Counted from the stretch's first letter, positions 35,177-43,871 are shown. The stretch is DNA of 64,000 bases from Microbacterium sp. zg-B185 (GCF_030246885.1 NZ_CP126739.1:1240001-1304000), one strand, 5' to 3'. The notes: generated by a model not told the origin, from the sequence alone. Made by a program: numbers and translations.

Positions 35177-35917
35177 GTGGCATCCGTACTGAACGTCTCG
35201 GCATACCTGTTCACGCGGATCGAGGACGCCGCGGCCCTGCGCGCGGTGCTGCGTGAGCGTGCTGCCGTGCGCGCTCTGAAGGGCACGATCCTCTTGGCCG
35301 AGGAAGGCATCAACCTCTTCCTGGCCGGCGACCCGCATGCGGTGCGCGCGTTTCTGGCCGACATGCGCGCTGATCCTCGTTTCGCAGATCTGACGACGAA
35401 GGAGAGCTGGTCGGACACGCAGCCCTTCAAGCGGATGCTGGTCAAGGTCAAGCCCGAGATCATCCGGATGGACCACCCGACCATCCGCCCCGACGCCGGC
35501 CGTGCACCCGCGGTGACACCGGCGACGCTCAGACGCTGGCTCGACCGCGGGAGCGACGACGAAGGCCGCGAGGTCGTGCTGCTGGACACGCGCAACGCGT
35601 TCGAGGTCGAGTACGGAGCGTTCCGGGGCGCGGTGAGTTGGGGGATCGAACGGTTCACGCAGTTCCCCGATGCCGCGTCCACCCACCACGCCCAGCTGTG
35701 GGGCAAGACGGTGGTCAGCTACTGCACGGGCGGCATCCGCTGCGAGAAGGCCGCGCTGTATCTGCGTGAGGAGGGCATCGACGCACACCAGCTCGACGGA
35801 GGGATCCTCGGCTATTTCGAGCACGTCGGAGCCGAGCACTGGACCGGGGAGTGTTTCGTCTTCGACGAGCGAGAGGCGCTCCGACCAGACCTCGAGCCGC
35901 GGCACGTCGCGCGATGA
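35177..35917 (+). CDS. trhO: Rhodanese-type tRNA U34 hydroxylase TrhO
   Basis: A 246-residue protein of the UPF0176/TrhO family, which hydroxylates uridine 34 of tRNA. The N-terminal domain has LAEEGINLFLAG; the rhodanese domain has LLDTRNAFEVEYGAF and the active-site loop SYCTGGIRCEKA with Cys183. The GTG start has a -10 box 6 nt upstream. The stop overlaps the DUF3054 ATG. Confidence 0.92.
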   Translation: MASVLNVSAYLFTRIEDAAALRAVLRERAAVRALKGTILLAEEGINLFLAGDPHAVRAFLADMRADPRFADLTTKESWSDTQPFKRMLVKVKPEIIRMDHPTIRPDAGRAPAVTPATLRRWLDRGSDDEGREVVLLDTRNAFEVEYGAFRGAVSWGIERFTQFPDAASTHHAQLWGKTVVSYCTGGIRCEKAALYLREEGIDAHQLDGGILGYFEHVGAEHWTGECFVFDEREALRPDLEPRHVAR

Positions 35918-36324
35918 GCCCGCACACGCACCGGCGATCCGACGGCGGCGCGATCCGCCGGTCCCCCCGCACGCGCACGGTCGTCCTATCCCTCGCTTGC
36001 GACGTTCTCCTCGTCGTCGCCTTCGCCGCCTTCGGTCGGGCCAGTCACGAATCCGACGTGTTCGCCGGTCTGTGGCGGACCGCGTGGCCGTTCCTGGCCG
36101 GCCTCGCCCTGGGCTGGCTCGTCACACTCGCGTGGCGAGCGCCGAGCGCTCCAGTGCGGACCGGCCTGGGAGTCTGGGCGGCGACGCTGGTCGGCGGGAT
36201 GCTGCTGCGCACGGCATCCGGCCAGGGAACGGCGCTGCCGTTCATCGTCGTTGCAGCCGTCACGCTCCTCGTGGCGCTGGTGGGGTGGCGGGTGCTCGCG
36301 CGGATCGTCGCCCGCCGCCGCTGA
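35914..36324 (+). CDS. DUF3054 membrane protein
   Basis: A 136-residue membrane protein with four hydrophobic helices after a basic N-terminus. The DUF3054 pattern is seen in LACDVLLVVAFAAFGRASH and WPFLAGLALGWLV. Its ATG overlaps the trhO stop as ATGA. Function unknown. Confidence 0.85.
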   Translation: MSPHTHRRSDGGAIRRSPRTRTVVLSLACDVLLVVAFAAFGRASHESDVFAGLWRTAWPFLAGLALGWLVTLAWRAPSAPVRTGLGVWAATLVGGMLLRTASGQGTALPFIVVAAVTLLVALVGWRVLARIVARRR

Positions 36325-36362
36325 CCCGACTCCCGTCGCGGCCACTCCCATCCCCGTCCCCC

Positions 36363-36425
36363 GTCCGCTCACCTGTCACAACACGTCGGCGCGGCCCGCA
36401 GATCGTGACGGGGGAGCGGCGAGGT
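36363..36425 (+). repeat. Dispersed repeat, copy C1 (63 bp)
   Basis: The unit begins GTCCGCTCACCTGTCACAAC and ends GTGACGGGGGAGCGGCGAGG. The left arm is unusually complete. It is followed directly by copy C2. Confidence 0.85.
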
Positions 36426-36488
36426 GTCCGTCCGCTCACCTGTCACAACACGCCGGCGCGGCCCGCAGATCGTGACGGGGGAGCGGCG
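36426..36488 (+). repeat. Dispersed repeat, copy C2 (63 bp)
   Basis: Identical to C1 except one T/C difference, so it is a recent tandem duplication between DUF3054 and the PadR gene. Confidence 0.85.
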
Positions 36489-36547
36489 AGGTTCGTCCGG
36501 TCGTCTGCGAACCGGTCAGTGCAGATTCACAGCCGCGACCGACCCTT

Positions 36548-36561
36548 AACGATATATCGTT
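36548..36561 (+). promoter_or_regulatory. PadR-type palindromic operator
   Basis: AACGATATATCGTT is a perfect 14-bp palindrome, strikingly AT-rich for this DNA, 45 bp before the PadR ATG. It contains TATCGT, a plausible -10 box, so binding would block transcription. Autoregulation by the adjacent PadR protein is the likely role. Confidence 0.65.
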
Positions 36562-36606
36562 GACTATCGCTGAGCCCGGCCGGGCGACGGCGCGAAGGAG
36601 GTCATC

Positions 36607-37200
36607 ATGAGCGGTTCGAACATGGGCGACTGGTTCGGTGGCGGAGCCACCGGCAGCACCGGCGGCACTCGCGGATCGGGCCAGGGCTGGCCCTTGACCG
36701 GTCTGTGGGAAGCGATGGAGCAGCTGCGCGGGCAGTTCGAGCAGAAGGTCGGCGGCGGCACCCGGATGGGTCGCGGCGACGTACGCGCAGCGGTCCTGGC
36801 GCTTCTGGCCGAGAAGCCGATGCACGGCTACCAGATCATTCAGCTGATCGAAGAGCGCAGCGGCGGCTCGTGGAAGCCGAGCCCCGGCTCGGTGTACCCG
36901 ACGCTTCAGCTGCTGGCCGACGAGGGGCTGATCAGTGCGGAAGAGTCCAACGGGCGCAAGACGTACTCGCTGACCGAAGAAGGCCGACAGGTCGCCGACG
37001 AAGCCGGCAAGTCGGTGCCGTGGGAGACGTCGGCGGCGAAGGAGAACCCGCGCACCGCCGGGCTCCCCAAGGCCGGCATCGACCTCGCGCAGGCCGTCGC
37101 TCAGGTCGGACGTACGGGTACGCCCGAGCAGGTGAAGGAGTCCATCGCGGTCCTCGACGAGGCCCGCCGTCGGATCTTCAGCATCCTCGCCCAGGACTGA
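36607..37200 (+). CDS. PadR-family transcriptional regulator
   Basis: A 197-residue repressor. After a Gly-rich N-terminal stretch, the PadR winged helix runs from about 58 to 130 with LALLAEKPMHGYQIIQLI, PSPGSVYPTLQLLADEGLI and GRKTYSLTEEG. A helical C-terminal region provides dimerisation. The ATG follows AAGGAGG. A palindrome upstream fits autoregulation. The UbiB-family gene lies 37 nt downstream on the same strand and may be co-regulated. Confidence 0.92.
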   Translation: MSGSNMGDWFGGGATGSTGGTRGSGQGWPLTGLWEAMEQLRGQFEQKVGGGTRMGRGDVRAAVLALLAEKPMHGYQIIQLIEERSGGSWKPSPGSVYPTLQLLADEGLISAEESNGRKTYSLTEEGRQVADEAGKSVPWETSAAKENPRTAGLPKAGIDLAQAVAQVGRTGTPEQVKESIAVLDEARRRIFSILAQD

Positions 37201-37237
37201 CCGGTTGCCCGCCGATCGTCGGCATCATGGAGATCCG

Positions 37238-38932
37238 ATGACCGACGCCGGCAGCATGCGCGCCCGCTACCGCCGGATCCTGCGGTTCGCTGCCCGTTAC
37301 CTGGTGCAGGCGTGGTGGTTCGAGCTCACCCTGCCCAGGATCGGACTGGAGCGGGTCGCGGCACGCGGCAGGGCCGTCCGATTGCAGCGGATCGCGCAGC
37401 GCTTCCACGTGCTCGCGGTGGACCTCGGCGGCCTCATGATCAAGGTGGGGCAGTTCATGTCCTCGCGACTGGACGTGCTGCCTCCGGAGATCACCAAGGA
37501 GCTCGAGGGACTGCAGGACGAGGTCCCTCCCGTTCCGTTCCCCGCGATCCGTGCGCTGGCGGAGGCGGAGCTGGGCGTAACGCTCGAGCGCGCATACGCG
37601 TTCGTGGATCCGTCGCCGCTGGCCGCGGCATCCCTGGGTCAAGCCCATCGGGCACGGCTCTCGGATGCCGATGCGCACGAGGCCGGAATGACCGACGTCG
37701 TGGTGAAGATCCAGCGGCCGGGGATCGACAAGGTCGTCGACGTCGATCTGCGGGCGCTGCGTCGCGTCGCGGGCTGGCTCAGCCGCGTGAAAGTCGTCGC
37801 CGATCGCGTCGACATGCCTTCGCTCGTCGAGGAGTTCGCCCAGACCAGCCTGGAGGAGATCGAGTATCTGCACGAGGCCGCCAACGCCGAGCGATTCGCG
37901 GAGATGTTCGCCGGCGACCCCCGGGTGGGCGTTCCTCGCGTCTTCTGGGAGCGCAGCACCCGGCGGGTGCTCACCCTCGAGGACGTCACGGCGATCAAGA
38001 TCAACGACATCGTCGCGTTGCAGGCCGCCGGTATCGACCCTGCGGAGGTCGCACAGCAGTTCGCCTCCGTGATGTTCGACCAGCTCTTCCAGCATGGGTA
38101 CTTCCACGCCGACCCACACCCCGGGAACATCTTCGTCACCCCGCTGGTCGGGGGGGCGGATTCCGGCGGCCGGGCCTGGAAGCTCACGTTCATCGACTTC
38201 GGAATGATGGGCGAGGTCCCGGACGGTCTGCGCCGGGGCCTGCAGAAGGTGCTCATCGCAGCGGCGTCGCGCGACGGCAAGGGGCTCGTCGACGGCATCC
38301 GGCACGTCGGAGTGCTGCTGCCGTCGGCCGACACCGCTGAGCTCGAGCGGGCGATGACGAAACTGTTCGGACGGTTCGGAGGAATGGGGTTCGCCGAGCT
38401 GCAGGAGGTCGATCCGCGCGAGTTCCGCGAGTTCGCGGTCGAGTTCGCCGACGTCGTGCGCACACTGCCGTTCCAGCTGCCCGAGAATTTCCTGCTCATC
38501 ATCCGCTCGATGGGACTCACCTCGGGCATGTGCAGCGCGCTGGACCCCCGATTCAACATCTGGGACGCGATCGAGCCGTACGCCGCCCAGCTCATCCGGG
38601 ACGAGAGCGGCAACATCCTGCAGGGGTTCGGTCAGAAGGCGATGTCGGTCGCGGGTCTGCTCGCGCGGCTGCCTCAGCGGCTGGATGACGTGGTCACGCG
38701 GATCGAAGACGGACGGCTGACGGCACAGAGTCCGCGGCTCGAGCGGCGCATGGGACGCCTCGAGCGCACCGGTCGGCGCGTCATCTCGGCCGTGCTGTTC
38801 GCGGCGTTGTTCATCGGCGGGATCCTGCTCCGCGTGGACGATGTCGTGTTCGGCACCGTGATCATGGCGATATCGGTGCTTCCCCTGCTGCACGCCCTGT
38901 TCGCCGGGCTCGCCGCACGCTCCGATCGGTGA
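37238..38932 (+). CDS. ABC1/AarF/UbiB-family atypical kinase
   Basis: A 564-residue protein of the UbiB protein-kinase-like family. The signature GLMIKVGQFMSSR (KxGQ) is near residue 65, AAASLGQAHRA replaces the Gly-rich loop, VVVKIQRPG has the ATP-binding Lys, and HADPHPGNIF with FIDFGMMG are the catalytic and metal loops. Two hydrophobic helices end the protein (about 515-560). UbiB proteins support quinone or lipid metabolism; in this menaquinone-using organism the client is uncertain. ATG 37238 follows GGAGA. Confidence 0.9.
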   Translation: MTDAGSMRARYRRILRFAARYLVQAWWFELTLPRIGLERVAARGRAVRLQRIAQRFHVLAVDLGGLMIKVGQFMSSRLDVLPPEITKELEGLQDEVPPVPFPAIRALAEAELGVTLERAYAFVDPSPLAAASLGQAHRARLSDADAHEAGMTDVVVKIQRPGIDKVVDVDLRALRRVAGWLSRVKVVADRVDMPSLVEEFAQTSLEEIEYLHEAANAERFAEMFAGDPRVGVPRVFWERSTRRVLTLEDVTAIKINDIVALQAAGIDPAEVAQQFASVMFDQLFQHGYFHADPHPGNIFVTPLVGGADSGGRAWKLTFIDFGMMGEVPDGLRRGLQKVLIAAASRDGKGLVDGIRHVGVLLPSADTAELERAMTKLFGRFGGMGFAELQEVDPREFREFAVEFADVVRTLPFQLPENFLLIIRSMGLTSGMCSALDPRFNIWDAIEPYAAQLIRDESGNILQGFGQKAMSVAGLLARLPQRLDDVVTRIEDGRLTAQSPRLERRMGRLERTGRRVISAVLFAALFIGGILLRVDDVVFGTVIMAISVLPLLHALFAGLAARSDR

Positions 38933-38970
38933 CGGTGACGGTGCCCGGCGCGCGGCGCGCCGCTGCCGCA

Positions 38971-39519
38971 TCAGTTGCGCAGACCCACCCGGTCCGGGAT
39001 CTCGAACGGCAGGCGGGGGAGCCAGGATGCCGGGTCCGGCCACGGCCGCGAGGACGGCAGGTGGCTGAGCAGACGCCGGATGGCGGCATCCGTCACCGTC
39101 GCCGGCGCGGGCGAGGCGAGCACGCGCTGAGGGGCGTGGTGTCCGAGCGCTCCGCACCACCAGTGCCGCCACGTGTCCGGCGCGCCCAGCGGCTCGAGCA
39201 CGATGTAGTAGTCGGGCATCAAAGCGGAGCCCGCCTCGAACATGGCCAGGACGGTCTCGACCTCGAGTTCGAGTGCGCCCAGTGTCGATCGCTCCTCGAA
39301 CAGCTCCACCCACGCGGCTGCGACGTGCTCGAGCGGGTCCGCATCGTGGACGATCCACGGGGTGCCGGCCGCGGCGATCCGTCGTGCCGCGAGCGCGGGC
39401 TCGCTGTCCCGCAACTCGAGCACCTCGACTCCGCGGATGCCGTCGAGGCTGGCCAGTGCTTCTTCGGATTGCTCGCCGACGATTGCGACGATGGTCCCGG
39501 TGTTCATCGCGTGCGCCAT
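38971..39519 (-). CDS. Conserved protein of unknown function
   Basis: A 182-residue soluble protein I do not recognise. It starts with a Rossmann-like beta-alpha pattern (TIVAIVGEQSEEALASLDGI, VEVLELRDS), has a central acidic region, and ends Trp/Pro-rich (WRHWWCGALGHHAPQRV, PWPDPASWLPRLPFEIP). ATG 39519 has TAATAT 5 nt upstream; an internal ATG five codons later is possible. Codon use matches its neighbours. Confidence 0.7.
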   Translation of the reverse strand: MAHAMNTGTIVAIVGEQSEEALASLDGIRGVEVLELRDSEPALAARRIAAAGTPWIVHDADPLEHVAAAWVELFEERSTLGALELEVETVLAMFEAGSALMPDYYIVLEPLGAPDTWRHWWCGALGHHAPQRVLASPAPATVTDAAIRRLLSHLPSSRPWPDPASWLPRLPFEIPDRVGLRN

Positions 39520-39524
39520 GTTCG

Positions 39525-39530
39525 ATATTA
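39525..39530 (-). promoter_or_regulatory. -10 box of leaderless 39519 gene
   Basis: TAATAT on the minus strand ends 5 nt before the ATG. Confidence 0.5.
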
Positions 39531-39608
39531 CGTCGGGGTCGCGTGCGTACGGCCGACCTGCGCGGCGATGTCCCGAACAACTGTGCCTGGGACCCGACCG
39601 TTAACGGC

Positions 39609-39639
39609 GAATGCCGTGGACCCGAGGTCCACGGCATTC
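39609..39639 (-). terminator. Hairpin downstream of the cold-shock gene
   Basis: GAATGCCGTGGACC pairs perfectly with its complement across a 3-nt loop. It lies 84 nt past the cold-shock stop and has no strong T tract on the minus strand, so activity as a terminator is likely but not certain. Confidence 0.55.
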
Positions 39640-39722
39640 TTGTCCGTTCGCTCAGCGCCGAAACGCACCGCGTAGGGAGTGGTCGGCCGGGGCGAAGCTA
39701 AGCCGCCCCAACCAACAGAAAA

Positions 39723-39926
39723 TCAGAGAGGCCGGATGTTCGCAGCCTGCATGCCCTTCGGGCCGCGCTCGGCCTCGAATTCGACCTTCTGGTCTTCGCG
39801 AAGCTCCTTGTAGCCGTCGCCAGTGATCGCGCTGAAGTGCGCGAACAGGTCGGCGCCGCCGTCATCGGGAGCGATGAAGCCGAAGCCTTTTTCAGAGTTG
39901 AACCATTTCACGGTGCCAGTGGCCAT
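39723..39926 (-). CDS. Cold-shock protein (CspA family)
   Basis: A 67-residue single cold-shock domain: [12 protein letters not shown] (RNP1, 13-18) and DLFAHF (RNP2, 27-32) bind single-stranded RNA or DNA. The ATG follows AAAGGAAAG with good spacing. Oddly, the frame continues upstream without a stop for another 108 codons, to 40250, so the cold-shock domain may also be made as the C-terminus of a longer product. Confidence 0.93.
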   Translation of the reverse strand: MATGTVKWFNSEKGFGFIAPDDGGADLFAHFSAITGDGYKELREDQKVEFEAERGPKGMQAANIRPL

Positions 39927-40250
39927 CGTGTCTTTCCTTTTACTTTTAGGGCCGCGAGAGCGACCGGTTGTACCGCGCCGATGTGTTCGGAGCGGACGAA
40001 TGGGGTGCAGGGGACGGCCCGTCTGCGACGGAGCCGCATGCGTGCCCGATGCCGCAACCACTGCCGAGGCCTGTTCTCGCGTCGCGTGTACGCCGAGGTC
40101 TTCGCCTCGAGCGCTGTGCGCTTCGTATCCGCGGGAGGTGATGCCGACGAAACCAGCGTACTCGCCGGCGGCTGTTGCGACGAACACGTCGTCGTCAGCG
40201 GGGCGCCAGTCGAGCGGCGGTCGCGATGTTGCGGTGATGCAGGTAGTCAA
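39927..40250 (-). pseudogene. In-frame ORF extension upstream of the cold-shock gene, possibly a decayed gene
   Basis: This 108-codon stretch reads straight into the cold-shock gene. Its first 65 or so residues look like a real small domain ([19 protein letters not shown], then [14 protein letters not shown]), followed by an Arg/Pro-rich linker. The only start is a TTG at 40250. The preceding frame holds a 49-codon ORF (40195-40344, [11 protein letters not shown]...) that could be its displaced N-terminus. Either a small gene has lost its stop, or a frameshift has split one. I cannot tell which. Confidence 0.4.
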
Positions 40251-40755
40251 TGCGGCTTTCAGGATTCGTGTGGCGATACAGACGCTCGTACACGGAAGTC
40301 GAAGGGTGATGGGGGCGGATGTCGATGCGACGATCCGGCGTCATGCTGTCTGCTACTCCACAGTGAGGCAGTGGGTTAAGACGCTAGACCCGAGTGGGCA
40401 GACACCAGCCTAGCACGCCGCGGCCGTGTCGCTTGACCGGCCACGGGCCGATCCGGGTCGCAACTCAGAAATCCGGTGGATCCGGGTCCACGAGATCGGA
40501 GTATTCGGGGTGCTCGGCGATGAACACCCGCACCACCGGACAGAGCATCGTGATGCGAACACCCTGCTCCGGTCCGGACTGGTCGTCTCGCATGGGCTCG
40601 CGTTCCCTTCGCGGTGTCGGCGCCCGGGCTTGCGGAACGCACGAGAACACCCTCCCAGGTCGACGCCCGGATAGCCACGGCATGGCATGTCAAGCCCGTC
40701 CCAGAACCGGAGCCCGGCGGCTAACGTGACGAACCTACGAGTCGGAGGGTGAGAC
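40251..40755. other. 505-bp stretch without a confident gene
   Basis: No ORF here has convincing homology. Two minor possibilities on the minus strand are the 49-codon ORF at 40195-40344 and a 42-codon ORF at 40465-40593 (MRDDQSGPEQ..., ending EYSDLVDPDPPDF) with GAAGGGA upstream. A probable -10 box TAACGT (40722-40727) serves the next gene. Confidence 0.5.
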
Positions 40756-41040
40756 GTGAGCAGACACAAGGACGATGTGGGCCCGGCATTCGCAGCGGGG
40801 GAGACGGAGGCGATGCCACCGGCGCCGTTGACGGAATCCGATCAGGTGCGCAAAGACATGACCTACAGTCCGGCCAGTGAGACCGAGACGCAGCAGAAGC
40901 AGGCGGACGCATTGCCGGAGACGATCGACGACGACATCGACGAGGATGCGGTCCGCGCTGTTCCCGGCACCGGTGGTCCCGACGACGTGGGCGACGTCGA
41001 CGTCGATGCCGAGGACCTGAACCTGCCCTGGCGCGAATAG
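40756..41040 (+). CDS. Small acidic protein of unknown function
   Basis: A 94-residue, strongly acidic and probably disordered protein, with DDDIDEDAVRAVPGTGGPDD and VDAEDLNLPWRE at the end. The GTG is preceded by GGAGG, and a -10 box TAACGT sits 28 nt upstream. No family recognised. Confidence 0.65.
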   Translation: MSRHKDDVGPAFAAGETEAMPPAPLTESDQVRKDMTYSPASETETQQKQADALPETIDDDIDEDAVRAVPGTGGPDDVGDVDVDAEDLNLPWRE

Positions 41041-41084
41041 CGATCGCCGCTCGGCGTCTGCCTGCGCCGGGCTCGGAAGAAAAG

Positions 41085-41114
41085 AAGAAGGCGCCCCCGG
41101 AGGGACGCCTTCTT
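41085..41114. terminator. Bidirectional terminator
   Basis: AAGAAGGCG pairs with CGCCTTCTT. A T-rich tract follows on both strands (GTTTTC on plus, CTTTTCTT on minus), so it ends both the small acidic-protein transcript and the tRNA transcript. Confidence 0.85.
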
Positions 41115-41121
41115 GTTTTCG

Positions 41122-41195
41122 TTGCGGGGACAGGATTTGAACCTGCGACCTCTGGGTTATGAGCCCAGCGAGCTACCGAACTGCTCCACCCCGCG
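41122..41195 (-). tRNA. Initiator tRNA-fMet (CAT)
   Basis: A 74-nt cloverleaf with anticodon CAT in a CTCATAA loop. Position 1 is C and position 72 is A, the unpaired end required of initiator tRNA, and the anticodon stem carries three consecutive G-C pairs (CTGGG/CCCAG). The T arm is GCAGGTTCAAATCCTGT. The CCA end is not encoded. Confidence 0.95.
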
Positions 41196-41285
41196 GCACA
41201 GGAAAAGCTTAGCACGGCAAAACCGGCCGGTTGCCCGGCGGTGCTCGGCTTGCCGTTTGCAGGCGGTGACGGCAAGGATGAGCGC

Positions 41286-41798
41286 ATGACCGCCCCGACA
41301 GACATCGACCAGGACGACCTGCACGACGGGCGCGATGAAACACCCGCGGAACGTGCGGACCGCAACTGGAACGAGGTGCTCCAAGAGCTGCGGGTGATGC
41401 AGACCGGCACGCAGATCCTCACCGGGTTCCTGCTGGCCCTGGCCTTCCAGCCCGCCTTCAGCGACCTGAGCGACGACCAGCGGATCTTCTACCTGGTCCT
41501 GATCGTGCTCTCGGCGCTCACATCGATCGTGGCGCTCGCACCCGTGGCCATCCACCGGTTCCTCTTCCAGCAGCGGGCGAAGGCCAAAGTCGTCACATAC
41601 GGCCATGCGGCGCTGCTGACGGCACTCGTGACGGTGTCGGTCCTGCTCGTCGGGGTCGTCGGGTTCGTCTTCGATGTCGTGGTCGACCGCACCGCCGCGG
41701 TCACCGCGATCGCGGCCCTCACCGCGGTCGTCCTGGCGCTGTGGCTCGTTTGTCCTGCCATCATCCGGGCGAGGCTCGATAACGGGGCGGACCGATGA
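41286..41798 (+). CDS. DUF6328 membrane protein
   Basis: A 170-residue protein. An acidic N-terminus leads to the family motif RNWNEVLQELRVMQTGTQIL, and four hydrophobic helices follow. Function unknown. The ATG at 41286 has an AAGGA about 8 nt upstream; the upstream in-frame part lacks homology. Its stop overlaps the next gene's ATG. Confidence 0.85.
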   Translation: MTAPTDIDQDDLHDGRDETPAERADRNWNEVLQELRVMQTGTQILTGFLLALAFQPAFSDLSDDQRIFYLVLIVLSALTSIVALAPVAIHRFLFQQRAKAKVVTYGHAALLTALVTVSVLLVGVVGFVFDVVVDRTAAVTAIAALTAVVLALWLVCPAIIRARLDNGADR

Positions 41799-42613
41799 TC
41801 GCGCCGGCAGCTCAGACCACCGCCATCGCGGTCGCTCAGTTCGCACCCAGCGCGGACAAGGAGGCGAATCTGACGTCCATCGGGCAGCTCGCGGCCGCGG
41901 CATCCGATCGGGGCGCCTCGCTGGTGGTGTTCCCCGAGTACTCGAGTTACTTCGTCGACCCGTTCGACGATTCGCTCGCCGAGAATGCCGAGGGCCTGGA
42001 CGGCCCCTTCGTCCAGGCTCTGATCGGGCTAGCGTCCGAACACGCGCTGCACATCGTCGCCGGTCTCCTCGAGCGGGCGACGGATGATCGCCATGTGCGC
42101 AACACGGTCGTCGCGGTCGATGCGACCGGGATCGTGGCGGTCTACCGCAAACTCCACCTGTACGACGCGTTCGGTCAACGCGAGTCCGACTGGGTCCAGG
42201 CCGGGGACCTGGTCGCGCCAGAGACCTTCTCGCTGGGGGGCCTGCGGTTCGGGCTCATGACCTGCTACGACCTGCGTTTCCCCGAAGTCGGTCGAACACT
42301 CGTCGACGCCGGCGCCGACGTGTTCCTCGTTCCTGCGGAGTGGGTGCGGGGACCGCTCAAAGAGCACCACTGGCGCACGCTGGTGCACGCCCGCGCCATC
42401 GAGAACACGGTCTTCGTGGCCGCGGCCGACCACCCGCCGCCGCTGGGCGTGGGCAACTCGATGATCGTGGACCCGCAGGGCGTCGAGGTCGCCGCGATCG
42501 GCACGGCGACCGACGTCGTCGTCGCCCACCTCGACCGGGACGCGGTGCAGCGTGTGCGCCGGGTCAACCCGGCGCTGCGCCTGCGCCGGATGGGGGTCGT
42601 ACCGCGCGAGTGA
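41795..42613 (+). CDS. Nitrilase/carbon-nitrogen hydrolase
   Basis: A 272-residue member of the nitrilase superfamily with the Glu-Lys-Cys triad: Glu48 in FPEYSSY, Lys119 in YRKLHLYD and Cys157 in MTCYDLRFPE. The cut is an amide or nitrile, substrate not deducible. The ATG overlaps the DUF6328 stop as ATGA. It converges on the aminotransferase gene. Confidence 0.93.
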   Translation: MIAPAAQTTAIAVAQFAPSADKEANLTSIGQLAAAASDRGASLVVFPEYSSYFVDPFDDSLAENAEGLDGPFVQALIGLASEHALHIVAGLLERATDDRHVRNTVVAVDATGIVAVYRKLHLYDAFGQRESDWVQAGDLVAPETFSLGGLRFGLMTCYDLRFPEVGRTLVDAGADVFLVPAEWVRGPLKEHHWRTLVHARAIENTVFVAAADHPPPLGVGNSMIVDPQGVEVAAIGTATDVVVAHLDRDAVQRVRRVNPALRLRRMGVVPRE

Positions 42614-42661
42614 GCGTGCAGCTGTGGGCATCGCTTCCCCGCGCTGACCCCCGCGCGCAGC

Positions 42662-43864
42662 TCAGGCGGTCAGCGCGCCCAGGCGCAGCATCGCGTCCTC
42701 GAGCACCCGAACGCGCTTGCACGCCGCGAAGCGAACCAGGGTGGCGTACTGCGCACGCCGTCCTGCGGTGACGAACGCCGTCAACGGAATGGCGACGACC
42801 CCGACGCGGTCCGGAAGCGCGCGACAGAAATCGGCGGCATCGGTCGCGCCCAGGGGAGCAGCGTCCGCGACCGTGAAATACGAACCCGCAGCGATCGAGA
42901 CCTCGAAGCCTGCCGATCGCAGGCCTGCGCCGAGCAGGTCCCGCTTGTCGCGGAGCGTCCGAGCGATGCCTCGGAAGAAGTCATCGGACATGCGCAGTCC
43001 GGTCGCGATCGCCGGCTGGAACGGCGCGCCGTTGACGTACGTGAGGAACTGCTTGACGGCGAGCACGGCGTCGACCAGGACGGCTGGCCCGGTGATCCAG
43101 CCGATCTTCCACCCGGTCACCGAGAAGGTCTTGCCGCACGACGAGATGGTGAGGGTCCGTTCCCACGCCCCCGGCAGCGTGGCGATCGGCACATGGGGTC
43201 CGTCGAAGACGAGGTGCTCGTAGACCTCGTCGGTGATGATGAAGGCATCGTGACGATCCGCGAGGCGGATCACTTCGTCCTGGAGCTCGCGGCTGAAGAC
43301 GGCGCCGGTGGGGTTGTGCGGGTCGTTGACCAGGATGACGCGGGTCCGGTCGGTCACCGCGGCGCGCAGCTGATCGAGGTCGGGCTGGAAGTCGGGCCAC
43401 CGCAGCGGCACCGTCACGAGCCGGGCGCCGGTGAGCGCGACGACCGCTGCGTAGGAGTCGTAATACGGCTCGAAGACGACCACTTCGTCCTCCGGGCCGT
43501 CGATGAGCGCGAGCAGTGCGGCCGCCAGCGCCTCGGTCGCGCCGGCGGTGACCAGCACATTGCGCTGCGGGTCCAGATCGAGACCGTAGAAGCGCCGCTG
43601 ATGCTCGCTGATGGCCAGCAGCAGATCCGGGGTGCCACGGCCGGGCGGATACTGGTTCACGCCGTTGGCGATCGCCTCCCGTGCCGCGTCCAGCACTTCG
43701 CGTGGTCCGTCCTCGTCGGGAAAGCCCTGGCCCAGGTTGATCGCGCCGGTTCGCGCCGCAAGGGCCGACATCTCGGCGAAGATGGTGGGACGGGGTGAAG
43801 CATCGGCAGAGATGAGGCCGGCGCCCATCGCGGTTCGGCGCCAGGCTCCTGGAATTTCTCGCAT
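42662..43864 (-). CDS. PLP aminotransferase, class I (DapC/kynurenine-type)
   Basis: A 400-residue pyridoxal-phosphate enzyme. NDPHNPTGAVF, TDEVYEHLVF and the Schiff-base Lys245 in SSCGKTFSVTGWKIG are intact, and INLGQGFPD near the start fits the N-succinyldiaminopimelate/kynurenine aminotransferase group. The exact substrate is not fixed. ATG 43864 has TAGCGT 7 nt upstream; upstream frame extends to 43906 without homology. Confidence 0.92.
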   Translation of the reverse strand: MREIPGAWRRTAMGAGLISADASPRPTIFAEMSALAARTGAINLGQGFPDEDGPREVLDAAREAIANGVNQYPPGRGTPDLLLAISEHQRRFYGLDLDPQRNVLVTAGATEALAAALLALIDGPEDEVVVFEPYYDSYAAVVALTGARLVTVPLRWPDFQPDLDQLRAAVTDRTRVILVNDPHNPTGAVFSRELQDEVIRLADRHDAFIITDEVYEHLVFDGPHVPIATLPGAWERTLTISSCGKTFSVTGWKIGWITGPAVLVDAVLAVKQFLTYVNGAPFQPAIATGLRMSDDFFRGIARTLRDKRDLLGAGLRSAGFEVSIAAGSYFTVADAAPLGATDAADFCRALPDRVGVVAIPLTAFVTAGRRAQYATLVRFAACKRVRVLEDAMLRLGALTA

Positions 43865-43871
43865 CCGGCTC

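Noticed and set aside
36363..36488. Possible CRISPR array from the two 63-bp units
   Set aside because: The whole 63 bp repeats, with no unique spacers and no cas genes.
40465..40593. 42-codon minus-strand ORF as a gene
   Set aside because: The ribosome-binding site is 12 nt away and no homology or conservation can be judged; left unannotated as a gene.
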